Part shown: positions 1-9,700 of the stretch, piece after piece
How the letters are laid out: each line of letters starts with the position of its first letter
Position numbering within the stretch: position 1 is the stretch's first letter
NCBI GenBank assembly: GCA_964230195.1
Contig: CAXRGH010000012.1
Coordinates: forward strand, 1-15,290
DNA from: CAXRGH01 sp964230195
GTDB taxonomy: Bacteria; Pseudomonadota; Gammaproteobacteria; Enterobacterales; Alteromonadaceae
Direction of reading: 5' to 3'
DNA: 15,290 nt
The notes under the pieces: generated by a model
What the model was told of the DNA's origin: nothing
Databases searched by the model: none
Seen by the model: only the letters and a program-made list of their open reading frames with translations
Translations under genes and position numbers: made by a program

Positions 1-617
1 CACAAACCACAATCACACGATTGGTTACCATGCTGATGCAGCAAAATACCGAACTTGAAGATATTCAAGAGTTGATTGAGAGTGATTCTGGCTTATCCTA
101 CAAGTTGTTGCGCTATGTTCAATCTCCATTATTTAAGAGAAGGGGAGATATCCAATCGATTAAGCAGGCCACTGTAGCCCTAGGCATTGCCGAGTTAAAA
201 CGTTTCTCATCGCTTCTATTTACCAACGAAATGGGGAAAGAGAAACACTCCGAATTGAATAAACTTGCACTCTACCGCGCTAAGTTTTGTGAGTTAATTG
301 ATCAAGAATTGGGCAATAAATCACCCAGTGGCTTTGCGTTCATGACAGGGCTTCTATCACTGATGGATGCCATGCTTGACGGGGAACTGATTCAGTTGAT
401 TGCTCAAATTCCAATTCATCAAGATGTGAAAGAAGCTATTTGTTCTCACAAGGGACGTCTTGGCGCCTATCTCCGCATTGCCAAACATTATGAAAACAAT
501 TCAACTCAAGCAACGGAAGACTTACTTGAACGCCTCAGTATCTCAGACGATCGTCTCAACGAGTTATACATCGCCTCTTTACAATGGGCAGTTGAACAAA
601 CCGTCAATGAAATCTGA
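1..617 (+). CDS. HDOD-domain protein, probably the C-terminal part of an EAL/HDOD signalling protein (5' end cut off)
   Basis: The reading frame is open from base 3 to the TGA at 615-617 with no stop before the first possible start (TTG at 21, ATG at 30). The true start therefore probably lies outside the window. The visible ~204 residues look like the HDOD part of the COG3434 type, in which a degenerate EAL domain precedes HDOD. Typical features are the early acidic helix with 'IESDSGLSYKLLRYVQSP', then 'SIKQATVALGIAELKRF', then an all-helical C-terminal half. HDOD domains are HD-like but lack the phosphohydrolase metal ligands, and members act as regulatory or scaffold proteins in c-di-GMP, motility and stress circuits. 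The EAL half is not in the window, so any c-di-GMP role is inference. It converges with cysS. Confidence 0.72.
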   Translation, partial: QTTITRLVTMLMQQNTELEDIQELIESDSGLSYKLLRYVQSPLFKRRGDIQSIKQATVALGIAELKRFSSLLFTNEMGKEKHSELNKLALYRAKFCELIDQELGNKSPSGFAFMTGLLSLMDAMLDGELIQLIAQIPIHQDVKEAICSHKGRLGAYLRIAKHYENNSTQATEDLLERLSISDDRLNELYIASLQWAVEQTVNEI

Positions 618-644
618 TGAATATCGGTGATGCGCCCCAATGAT

Positions 645-682
645 TAACACCCAGCGATGGACAGTGTTGTCACTGGGTGTTA
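645..682. terminator. Hairpin between convergent HDOD gene and cysS
   Basis: A perfect 10-bp inverted repeat (TAACACCCAG at 645-654, CTGGGTGTTA at 673-682) encloses a smaller GACA/TGTC stem. It sits between the ends of two convergent genes, 27 bases after the HDOD stop and 7 bases from the cysS stop, as expected for a shared bidirectional terminator. There is no clear T tract on either side, so intrinsic termination is likely but not certain. Confidence 0.5.
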
Positions 683-689
683 TTCACTA

Positions 690-2072
690 CTAGCCTTTTC
701 TCCAAGAGGTTCCTTGGGGACCATCTTCCAATATGATATTCAACGCATTCAATTGATCTCGAGCAGCGTCAGCTGCAGCCCAATCTTTGTTCGCTCTCGC
801 GGTATTTCGTTGAGTGATTAAGGCCTCAATTTTTGCTACCTCATCATCATCTCCGCCTGACTGTAAAAAGCTAGCTGGATCATTTGACAGAATACCGAGG
901 ATATTGCCCAGTTGAACTAATATACTTGCCAATCGACCGGCCTCTGCAGGGTCGTCGTTTTTGCATTTATTAATGGCTTTCGCAACGTCAAATAAAATGC
1001 TCAAAGCAATCGGTGTATTAAAGTCGTCATTCATTGCCGCTTCAAACGCTGTCAGGTACTCGTAATCGGCAAGCGATACTTCCTCATCTACCGTCACGTC
1101 ACGTAAAGCAGTATACAGACGTTCAAGACTGTTACGCGCTTGAACCAAATTGTCTTCTGTGTAATTCAATTGACTTCTGTAGTGCGCAGACATCAAGAAA
1201 TAACGTAATGTCTCGGCATCATATTCTTTTAAGACTTCACGCACCGTAAAAAAGTTATTGAGAGACTTAGACATTTTCTCGTTATTGACTTGTACCATAC
1301 CAGAGTGAACCCAGTAATTGACGTAAGGAGTATCATGAGCACAGCAAGATTGTGCGAGTTCGTTCTCATGATGAGGGAATGTCAGGTCAGAACCGCCCCC
1401 ATGAATATCAAAGTGGTCACCAAGGTGTTTTAAATTCATCGCTGAACATTCAATATGCCAGCCAGGACGCCCCTCGCCCCATGGTGACTTCCAACTTGGC
1501 TCGCCCGCTTTGGCAAGCTTCCAAAGGACAAAATCCATTGGGTTTTTCTTGTCTTCACTGACACCAACACGAGCACCGGCTTGCAAGCTATCAAGATCTT
1601 GTCTGCTTAATTCACCATAGCGATCAAATGACGGCACATGAAACAACACGTCCCCACTCTCTGACTGATACGCGTGTCCTCTATCAATTAAGCGTTCGAT
1701 TACCGCAATAATTTCTTCAATGTGAGTTGAAACACGCGGTTCTTCATCGGGTAATAGCAAATTTAACGCGGCAAAATCTTCATGCATCATGCCAATAGTT
1801 CGTTCTGTTAATGCTTCAAAACTCTCATTGTTTTCTTGCGCACGTTTAATGATTTTGTCGTCCACATCGGTGATATTTCGGATGTATTTCACATTGTAGC
1901 CAAGGTGCCTCATATAACGTACCATGACATCAAAGCTGATATAGGTTCTTCCATGCCCCATATGACAGAGATCATATACTGTAATTCCACACACATAGAG
2001 CCCAACGTGATCGTCATGGATAGGCTTAAACGCTTCTTTCTCGCGCGTCAGTGTATTGAATATTTGAAGCAT
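690..2072 (-). CDS. cysS: Cysteinyl-tRNA synthetase
   Basis: Class I aminoacyl-tRNA synthetase that charges tRNA-Cys with cysteine using ATP, in the cytoplasm; essential. The 460 residues match the usual bacterial length of about 461. Visible signatures are the HIGH-type motif HMGH in 'YDLCHMGHGRTYISFD' near residue 37 and KMSKS near residue 267. The zinc site is complete: C28, C209 (in WHIECSAM), H234 and E238 (in HHENE), which selects cysteine over serine without editing. The helical C-terminal domain is present to the end (WRKG). The ATG start at 2072 has an AGGA about 10 bases upstream. The gene is divergent from ppiB across 111 bases, a common arrangement in Vibrio relatives. Nothing is missing or odd. 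Confidence 0.98.
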   Translation of the reverse strand: MLQIFNTLTREKEAFKPIHDDHVGLYVCGITVYDLCHMGHGRTYISFDVMVRYMRHLGYNVKYIRNITDVDDKIIKRAQENNESFEALTERTIGMMHEDFAALNLLLPDEEPRVSTHIEEIIAVIERLIDRGHAYQSESGDVLFHVPSFDRYGELSRQDLDSLQAGARVGVSEDKKNPMDFVLWKLAKAGEPSWKSPWGEGRPGWHIECSAMNLKHLGDHFDIHGGGSDLTFPHHENELAQSCCAHDTPYVNYWVHSGMVQVNNEKMSKSLNNFFTVREVLKEYDAETLRYFLMSAHYRSQLNYTEDNLVQARNSLERLYTALRDVTVDEEVSLADYEYLTAFEAAMNDDFNTPIALSILFDVAKAINKCKNDDPAEAGRLASILVQLGNILGILSNDPASFLQSGGDDDEVAKIEALITQRNTARANKDWAAADAARDQLNALNIILEDGPQGTSWRKG

Positions 2073-2088
2073 GCAATAGGTTCCTGTA

Positions 2089-2118
2089 ATTATCCGATAT
2101 GGCTTGGCATTCTAACAA
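2089..2118 (-). promoter_or_regulatory. Candidate cysS promoter
   Basis: Read on the minus strand, TTGTTA (2113-2118) and GATAAT (2089-2094) are separated by 18 bases. That would leave a leader of only about 10 bases and put the ribosome site at the transcription start. A better fit for leader length is the overlapping extended -10 TGTTAGAAT (TAGAAT at 2109-2114), which gives a leader near 30 bases. One of the two probably drives cysS. This is a consensus-matching guess. Confidence 0.35.
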
Positions 2119-2125
2119 AGAAGTT

Positions 2126-2154
2126 TTCTGACTTCTGCTGTTTTCTGATAAACT
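2126..2154 (+). promoter_or_regulatory. Candidate ppiB promoter
   Basis: A weak -35 (TTCTGA, 2126-2131) and TAAACT (2149-2154) stand 17 bases apart, about 30 bases before the ppiB ATG. An overlapping GATAAA (2147-2152) could serve as -10 instead. The position is right but the -35 match is poor. Confidence 0.3.
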
Positions 2155-2183
2155 ACCGCAAATTTTAAGAGGAGACGAATACC

Positions 2184-2678
2184 ATGGTTGTTTTACACAC
2201 AAATTTTGGCGACATCACATTGAAAATGTTGGAAGACAAAGCCCCAAAAACAGTGGCTAATTTTTTACAGTATGTCCAAGATGGATTTTACAGTAACACT
2301 CTATTCCACAGAGTGATTGACGGTTTCATGATCCAAGGCGGTGGTATGGAGCCTGGTATGTTAGAAAAAGATGGACGTGCACCTATTGAAAACGAAGCCA
2401 ACAATGGTGTGAGCAACGCTAAAGGCACCGTCGCCATGGCCAGAACCAATGATCCGCATTCGGCATCCTCACAGTTTTTCATTAACGTTAGTAACAACAC
2501 TTTTTTGGACTTCAAAAGCGAAACGCCAAGCGGATGGGGTTACTGCGTATTTGCTGAAGTCGTTGATGGCATGGACGTGATAGATAAAATTAAAGGGGTG
2601 AGCACTGGTAGCTATGGCTTCCATCAAGATGTGCCAAAAGACGAAGTGATCATAGAATCAGCAGAAGTGGTTGCTTAA
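2184..2678 (+). CDS. ppiB: Peptidyl-prolyl cis-trans isomerase B (cytoplasmic cyclophilin)
   Basis: Cyclophilin-family foldase that speeds cis-trans isomerisation of X-Pro bonds. At 164 residues with no signal peptide it is the cytoplasmic PpiB type and not the periplasmic PpiA type. The cyclophilin core is intact: 'LFHRVIDGFMIQGGG' gives the catalytic R43 with F48, M49 and Q51. 'SASSQFFINV' (about 93-102) gives Q97 and F99 of the proline pocket, and 'FAEVVDGMDVID' follows near the C terminus. The ATG at 2184 has a strong AAGAGGAG ribosome site (2167-2174) nine bases upstream. lpxH follows after 45 bases on the same strand, so the two are probably co-transcribed. Confidence 0.97.
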   Translation: MVVLHTNFGDITLKMLEDKAPKTVANFLQYVQDGFYSNTLFHRVIDGFMIQGGGMEPGMLEKDGRAPIENEANNGVSNAKGTVAMARTNDPHSASSQFFINVSNNTFLDFKSETPSGWGYCVFAEVVDGMDVIDKIKGVSTGSYGFHQDVPKDEVIIESAEVVA

Positions 2679-2687
2679 CTGCACAAA

Positions 2688-2715
2688 AAGCAGTCTCACC
2701 TAACGGAGACTGCTT
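2688..2715 (+). promoter_or_regulatory. Perfect hairpin in the ppiB-lpxH gap, covering the lpxH ribosome site
   Basis: Arms AAGCAGTCTC (2688-2697) and GAGACTGCTT (2706-2715) pair over 10 bp around an 8-base loop. Only two T residues follow on the plus strand, so it is a poor intrinsic terminator in the gene direction, although the minus strand has a T5 run after the stem. The right arm and loop edge include GGAG (2705-2708), the only Shine-Dalgarno-like bases before the lpxH ATG. It may act as a partial attenuator, a 3'-end stabiliser for ppiB mRNA, or a brake on lpxH translation. Confidence 0.5.
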
Positions 2716-2723
2716 CAAACCTT

Positions 2724-3458
2724 ATGAATACCATCACTTACTTTATCTCCGATTTACATCTCTCTCCAGAACGAGGCGATATCACGGAATGCTTTGAGCG
2801 GTTCATGCGAGAACAAGCGCTTCATGCAGACGCGCTATACGTGCTAGGCGATTTATTTGAAGCATGGATTGGTGACGATGACATTTCCTCCTTTACTCAC
2901 CATATTGCCGACATATTTAAAACGGTGTCCCATAAGGTTCCAACGTATTTTATCCACGGCAACCGTGATTTTCTGGTGGGTCAATCATTTTGTCAATCTG
3001 CTGGTATAACCCTATTACCGGAGCAGGCAGTGATTGATTTATACGGCACACCGACACTGATTTTACACGGTGATGAACTCTGTTCTCTAGATGTTAATTA
3101 TCAACGTTTTCGCCGCATAGTACGCCACCCATTAACGCGATCATTATTAACAGCATTACCACTTGCTTATCGAAAGAAACTCGCAAGAAAAGCACGAGCG
3201 AAGAGTGTAGCCTCACAGCAAGGCAGAAACATGGACAGTATGGATGTAGTGCACTCTGATGTGGTGAATGCCCTTAATCACCATGGGGTTAGACACATGG
3301 TGCACGGACACACACACAAACCGAACATTCATTCCTTTAAATTAGCGGAAGGAGTAGGACAACGCATCGTTCTCGGCGATTGGTATGATCAAGGTAGCAT
3401 ACTAGAAGTATCAGCTGACGGACTTCAACTGAAGACCCTCAAACATTGCAGTGTCTAA
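2724..3458 (+). CDS. lpxH: UDP-2,3-diacylglucosamine diphosphatase (LpxH)
   Basis: Calcineurin-like metallophosphoesterase that hydrolyses UDP-2,3-diacylglucosamine to lipid X and UMP, the fourth step of lipid A synthesis, at the inner face of the cytoplasmic membrane. Its presence indicates a Gram-negative cell. The dinuclear metal motifs are all visible: D10-L-H12 (SDLHL), G42-D43 (VLGDLFEAWIGDD), G79-N80-R81-D82, H115 (LHGDE) and G195-H196-T-H198 (GHTHKP). The 244 residues match the family. The ATG at 2724 puts the first strand (TYFISDLHL) where expected. The only ribosome-site-like bases, GGAG at 2705-2708, are 15 bases away and lie in a hairpin, so translation may be coupled to or limited by structure. 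Confidence 0.97.
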   Translation: MNTITYFISDLHLSPERGDITECFERFMREQALHADALYVLGDLFEAWIGDDDISSFTHHIADIFKTVSHKVPTYFIHGNRDFLVGQSFCQSAGITLLPEQAVIDLYGTPTLILHGDELCSLDVNYQRFRRIVRHPLTRSLLTALPLAYRKKLARKARAKSVASQQGRNMDSMDVVHSDVVNALNHHGVRHMVHGHTHKPNIHSFKLAEGVGQRIVLGDWYDQGSILEVSADGLQLKTLKHCSV

Positions 3459-3779
3459 ACTCGATTAATATTGCCATCAGATTGTCATTTTATGATGGAA
3501 ATTCATCTCGCTACTGCTGGCCTTATACCCTTGGCAGGGTCTTCCTTTGGTCTTTACATGCTTTAAGAAAGTATTATTGTTGATTTTGATATCATTCTAA
3601 GAACGTTTAGATTTACTCCCCAAGCCAAGCCGCTTTGGTAATTTCAGTTATTCGATGTCTGCGAGGATATAGCCCAATTGGGGTTCGGTTAACTAGCCCT
3701 ACTCAAACCGTAACACGTTCAAGCATTGGATATGTGATGATGAGCGCTCGGAGGCTCGTCTAAATTGCTTACCCCGAGC
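3459..3779. other. 321-base intergenic stretch between convergent lpxH and the giant gene
   Basis: No convincing gene is seen. It holds several small palindromes: CCATCA/TGATGG (3474-3498), ACCC/GGGT (3527-3540), the perfect CCCAATTGGG (3673-3682), and GCTCGG (3746-3751) with CCGAGC (3774-3779). The last lies directly after the giant gene's stop on the minus strand and could form a terminator stem with a 22-base loop, but has no T run. A stop-free plus-strand stretch of 50 codons (3613-3765) has no supported start or ribosome site. The stretch could be a dispersed intergenic repeat. Confidence 0.4.
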
Positions 3780-6700
3780 TTACTCTTTGTTAACCTGCGC
3801 TGTTTGGCGTCTACCAAACGCAAGCATCATGCCCAGTAGTAAAGGCAACATAGTACCACCACCGCCGACTGATTCATTATTTTCAACCGGTGTTGAAGTT
3901 GAAATAACCTGCAAAGGAACAGATACCTGGACCGTATTGCTGGCAAGTTCATGAGTTTCACTATTGTTAACGGTTAGCGCAAAAATCAAAGTGGTTGCTT
4001 GTGTCACTGATGGCACTAGGAACGTGGCTTGCATCTCTGCTGCACCAGAAAGGCTGACACTCGGTCCTGATATTTGTTGCCATTGATAACTTAAGGGGCT
4101 GTTTTTACTGTCTGATGAACCGACACCACTCAGAGTCACTTGAGTATTCGTTTGGTATTGATTGTTAATCAATGTGCCGGATACAGTACCAAAAGCGGTA
4201 ACAATTGCCGGTATATTGACTAGGTTAACCGAAACGCTTTTTGTCACTGTTGAACGTCCGTCGCTAACACTGACTTCAAACACTAAGGTTTCATCGTCAG
4301 CAATCTCAGGTGCAATAAACGCTAGTTGTGAACTGTTATTGTCACTGGTAAGAGAAACCGTTTCACCTGCTATTTGTTGCCACTCAAAGCTCAATGTGTC
4401 GCCTTCTGGATCAGATAACGATGTTAATTCTACATTGACGGATTCACCTTCATTAGTGAGTATGGACTCTACGACACTAAACTCCGGCGGTAAATTCGCC
4501 ACTGCTATCACACCTGGATCGGCAACGGAACCGTTGGCATAGCCGTCATCATCGTAGATTCCACCATCTGTCAATTCTATCAATATGCACGCATCCCCTT
4601 GATTCAAGCCATCAGTGTACTTGTCGGATGAATAGACAGGACACAAACCGTTGTCGTCTCTGGATGCTGATGCAATGCGATTATCTGCATCCGCAATCAT
4701 GGTGTACCAACCGCTCTCACTTGAGAATTTACGATAGACTGCATTGTTAGGTAATACATTTCCCTCAGGCATTGGAATGACAACCGGAACAGTAAGCCCT
4801 GGTTTTTCTAATTGATGAATTTCAAAATCGATAATTGCGGTGATGGCAGCGAATGCATCATCAGCGGCCAGTGCTGTTGCTTCACTATTTTCTCCGCCAA
4901 ATTCAGCAATGTCCTGACGAGTGATAGACAACCCAGTGGCATCTTTGCCGTTTGCTGCTTGTGCGATGTGACCGAGGGAAATCGATAAACCTGTTGCCGT
5001 TGTCACAACCGTTGTTTGTTCACTGCTTAACGGTGCTAGGTGGGGCTCACTCAAGTTATCCAAATAATTAGGGATCCCATCATTATCAGTATCACCCAGC
5101 CCCTCCTCTGCATCAACAACGCCGTCGTTATCACTGTCGGCAGTATCGGATAGCGATACCTCAGCCTCTAAAACGGTGAAGCGTATTGAGGCGCCACTTT
5201 GCAGCGCAGCTTCCGTGTTCGTTTCTGATACCACAACGTCAATGCCATAAACTCCCGGAGCTAAGTCATCAACATCCAAGGTGAAGGTATTGGGATTATC
5301 GTCTCGCAAGGTATCAAGTAGATCCGGATGTGACGGTATCCAAGTGACAGTATGAGTGTCCCTGTGATTCAAATCTGAGATATTTGCTGTAATGGTCGCA
5401 TCCAATCCCGTAGGAGTCAGTAGACTGGTTAGCTCGCCATCTTGAGACACAGCTAAACTCACCATAGGTGCCTGCTCCCCTGCGATCGCGGTGACAGTAT
5501 GAACTACTTCGTCACTTAAAACTGCATGTTCGGCAGACGTCAAAGAAACCATCAATTGATCATCAACTTGAGTTCCAAACCCACTTAACAAACTCACTGG
5601 AACGTCCAAGCCTTGTCCTGATTGTATGATGAACTCTCCGCTCGTTAGAGTATGAGCATTTGCTGGTATCGAACCGGAAACTTGATACGACAGACGCACT
5701 GGATAGTTAGGCGCATCACCAGATAGAGTGATACTGATAGTGGAATCGTGACCTATTTCTGAGTAACTCGCAAGAGCAATACTCACCAATGGGTTGATGT
5801 GAATGACCTGCTCAGCCGTGGTTTGATTACCAGCAGCATCTTGAACCTGCCATGTTAGGGTGTTAACTCCGCTCGAAAGTATCTGCTCTCCCGAAATGCT
5901 GGCGGTTAATTCACCATCAACACTATCAACAGCCGTTGCGTTTTCAAGGCCTAAGCTTTCAAACGTCATAGCATGAGAAACTGCGTCTACAACGAGTAAA
6001 TCTAAGCTATCAAACACCGGTGGTTGAGTGTCTGCAACACGAATGTTTTTACTCACACTCGCGACATTGCCTGCCGAATCAGTTGCCGTCCAAGTCACTG
6101 TGTTATCGCCTAGCGCCAGTTCCATTGGTGTGGCAACGATAGATAAGACATCACCATCAACAATGTCGGTAGCTGAGGCCCATTGCATATCCACCAGCAT
6201 GGTCGCTGATTCAGCCTCAATCACACGATCAGCAACATTCACTTGCGGTGCAAGTGTGTCTTCAACCGTTAGATTTAAACTGATACTTGTGGTGTTAAAT
6301 GCTGCATCAGTGGCCGTCCAAACAATCTGATGTTGTCCCAATGCAAATGGTCCTTGATGACTCACAGTGACCGTAACGGGTTGTCCTTGATCAGTGGCAG
6401 ACACCTGAGGTAACTCAACAGAGGTTAGCGGGCCAGAAGCCTCAACAACCATGTCCGCCAACCCTGACAATGCAAATGCTGGCGGTGTTATATCATTATC
6501 AAAAGGTGCTTTATCATCGGCATCAGCGATACCGTCATTATCATCATCAGTGTCAGTGTTGTTGCCAACGCCATCACTGTCGGTGTCAACTGATTCAAAG
6601 GGGTCAAGTGGGAATGCGTCTTCGCCATCTGCGACTGTGTCGCCATCATCATCGGTGTCGGCATTGTTGCCTATACCATCTTGGTCGGTGTCCAATGATT

Positions 6701-9700
6701 CTTGAGCATCTAATGGGAATGCGTCGTTAACATCTGTCACGCCGTCGCCATCATCGTCTTCATCGAGGTAATCAGGAATAGAGTCACTGTCGGTATCCAC
6801 ATCATCTCGTGGATCAGTCACAACAATTGTGCGTCTAACTGATGTTGCGACATTGCCGGCGGTATCTGTACTAGTATATTCAATAGAATACGTACCCACT
6901 ACTGACGTATCTACTGTACCAGTGACGACAACAGATGCAGACAAGTCACCATCGACAGCATCCATCACAATCACACCTGCATCAACAAACACTTGGCCAA
7001 CGGTCAATTGAACGTTGGCTTCCCCGAGAAGAGTCATCTCAGGGGCTGTTAAGTCTTTCACCCAAATATTCGCAGAGGCGGTTGCCACCTGCCCTGCACT
7101 GTCTACAGCAGTGAATGTCACTTGAGTAAGACCCAGCGGGAACACATTGGGTGCGTCATTAGTCACGACCACATTGCCATCAACGGCATCAACGGCAATG
7201 GCTGAGGATAAGAATTCACTGATCACTTGATTATTGATAGTGGTTCCGCTTGCATCAATTGCTGCCACCTCACGATTTTCAGGCGGAGTAATCACGGGAG
7301 CGCTAACATCCACAACGGTCACTTGACGAGTTTTTATTGTCGATTGATTTCCAGCAGCATCGGTTACCTGATATTCAAGTGTGTAGGTTCCAGTAGTCGT
7401 TTCGTCAACAGTACCTGACACGCTCACGGCCTCAGTCAAATCACCGTCAACATTATCGCTGGCTGTGAAGCCTGGCTCTTCATACGCTTCATGATGAGCG
7501 ATGGTGATAACGGTCTCCCCCACAAGCACTACTGCCGGGCTGGTCATATCAACAACATGAAGAATGGCTTGAGCGGTTCCCGTTTGGCCAGACAAATCAA
7601 CGGCTTCAAAAGTGACTGTTGTTGTACCCAGAGGGATGATTGCTGGCGCATTGTGGGTCACGGTTAATTCGCCATCAACGTCATCTACCGCAGTCGCTGC
7701 CATCAGGAACTCGGCAATCTGTTGGTCATTACTTGGTGTTCCCGCTGCGTCAACAGCAGCGACAGTCAGGGTATTGGGTACTGACACTACTGGAGCAGTC
7801 GCGTCTTGAACAGACACTGTTCTTTGCAACATTTGCGCTTCATTACCAGCGTCATCAGACACTGAATATTGAATCAGGTAATGACCAATGGTTGCAGTAT
7901 CCAGGGTGCTTACTACAGTGACTTGTTCAGTCAAATCACCATCAACATTATCAGTCGCGCTAAATCCAGGCTCTAGATAAGTTTCACCAACGAACATCGT
8001 CAGACTGGTTTCCCCCTCTAACGCTATCACCGGTTTTGTTTGGTCACTAATGGTCACTGTTGCAGACTTTGATGTCACATTACCAGCGCTGTCGGTAACG
8101 GTAAAGGTTATGGTCTGGCTACCAAGAGCTAACGTCTCCAGAGTGTCGTGATGAATGGTTAATTCCGTATCCACATTATCGGTTACCGTTGCCTGATTGA
8201 GCCAATCAATAACGGTTTGTTGGGTGCTTAACACACCATTCGCATCCGTGGCGGCAACCGTTATATTTTCCGGTAACATCAATTGAGGTGATGTTTGGTC
8301 TGTTACTTCTGCAGTTCGGTGTTGCGTCTGTGCTCCATTACCCGCCTCATCCGACACAGCATAACTCAGGGTATAGCTACCCACAGTCTGCGTGTCAACG
8401 GTACCGGTTACCATGACTCGAGATTGAATATCACCGTCAAGATTATCTGTTGCAGTGAACCCGGGCTCACTAAAACTCCCTCCCTGTGGGATGGTCAGCG
8501 CGGTATCTCCCAGCAGTACGATAATCGGTGGTGTTTGGTCGGTAACGGTAATCGTTCGCTGAACACTAATTGCCGAATTACCTGCATCATCAGCAACACT
8601 GAAGGTCAAAATATAGCTACCAATTGCGGTTGTATTGACGCTACCAGTAACACTCACCTGAGCCGTTAAATCACCATCAACATTATCAATAGCACTCACA
8701 CCCGAATCATCATAGGTGGTGCCAAGTGCAATTGTTATTTCACTCGCCCCTGCAAGCGTGATCTCTGGTGCTGTCTGGTCGGTCACTGTGATTTCTCGTT
8801 GCACCGAAGTTGCTGTATTGCCGGCATTATCAGCAACACTGAAGGTCAGCGTGTAAATGCCTGGTACTTCACTATTCACTGTACCCGCCACAACGACATC
8901 GCCAGTGACATTGCCATCAACATTATCCGATGCAGTGTATCCTGCGTCTGTGTAGAGGGAGCCTGCAGCAATGGTTAAAACCGAAGTACCCGATAAATTA
9001 ATCACCGGCGCTGTGTTATCAACCACAGTCACATGACGTTGCGTCGTTAATCCTTGATTACCGGCATTATCTTGAACCTGATAACTCACACTGTAAGTAC
9101 CAAGTTGAGCCGTGTTGATATTATCGGTGACGCTAACTTGATTACTGATATCACCATCCACGTTGTCGGTTGCTGTGAATCCCGGCTCAACATATGTATC
9201 ACCATACTCCAACGTCATTTGAGCGCTGCCATCGAGTGTGATTACTGGGGCTGTTGTGTCTTCTACTGTGATACTTGCTTGTTCAACAGTGAGATTACCC
9301 GCACTGTCTTGTACTGAAAAATTAATGACTGTCTCACCCAGTGGTAATTGGGTTGGCGCGTCATGAGTCACTGTCAAATCAGTATCAACGTTATCCATTG
9401 CTGTTGCTGAAGCCAAGAAACTCGTTATCGCTTGTTCACTCTGCAATGTACCCTCAGCATCTGTCGCTGAGACTGTGATGTCACTCGGCGCCGACAGTAC
9501 CGGTGCTGATTGGTCTGTTACCGTGACGTTTGCATTACCAGATACGCTATTTCCATCACTATCTTGTGCAGTGAATGTCACATTTGTCTGACCCAAAGGG
9601 AAGACCAATGGCGCATTATGATTAACCGTTAGGCTACCATCTTCTGTATCAGTAGCGGTCGCGCCTGAGATGAACTGTGCTATGTCAGTTTCCGTTATAC

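Noticed and set aside
1836..2168. Plus-strand ORF of 110 codons overlapping the cysS 5' end and running up to ppiB
   Set aside because: It is antisense to the conserved N terminus of cysS and runs through the divergent promoter region. No family resemblance.
3681..3700. GGGTTCGGTT, resembling a tRNA T-arm
   Set aside because: No matching acceptor, anticodon or D arm can be folded around it.
6451..6730. Two overlapping plus-strand ORFs of 84 and 86 codons
   Set aside because: They lie antisense to the TSP3 array. Repeated Asp and Gly codons of the giant gene create stop-free Ser-rich and His/Cys/Arg-rich frames on the other strand; no ribosome site or protein-like pattern is present.
8295..8669. 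Plus-strand ORF of 124 codons, and the similar one at 4162-4542
   Set aside because: Both are antisense to Ig-like or PKD-like coding of the giant gene, whose reading frame is continuous and domain-rich. They look like shadows.
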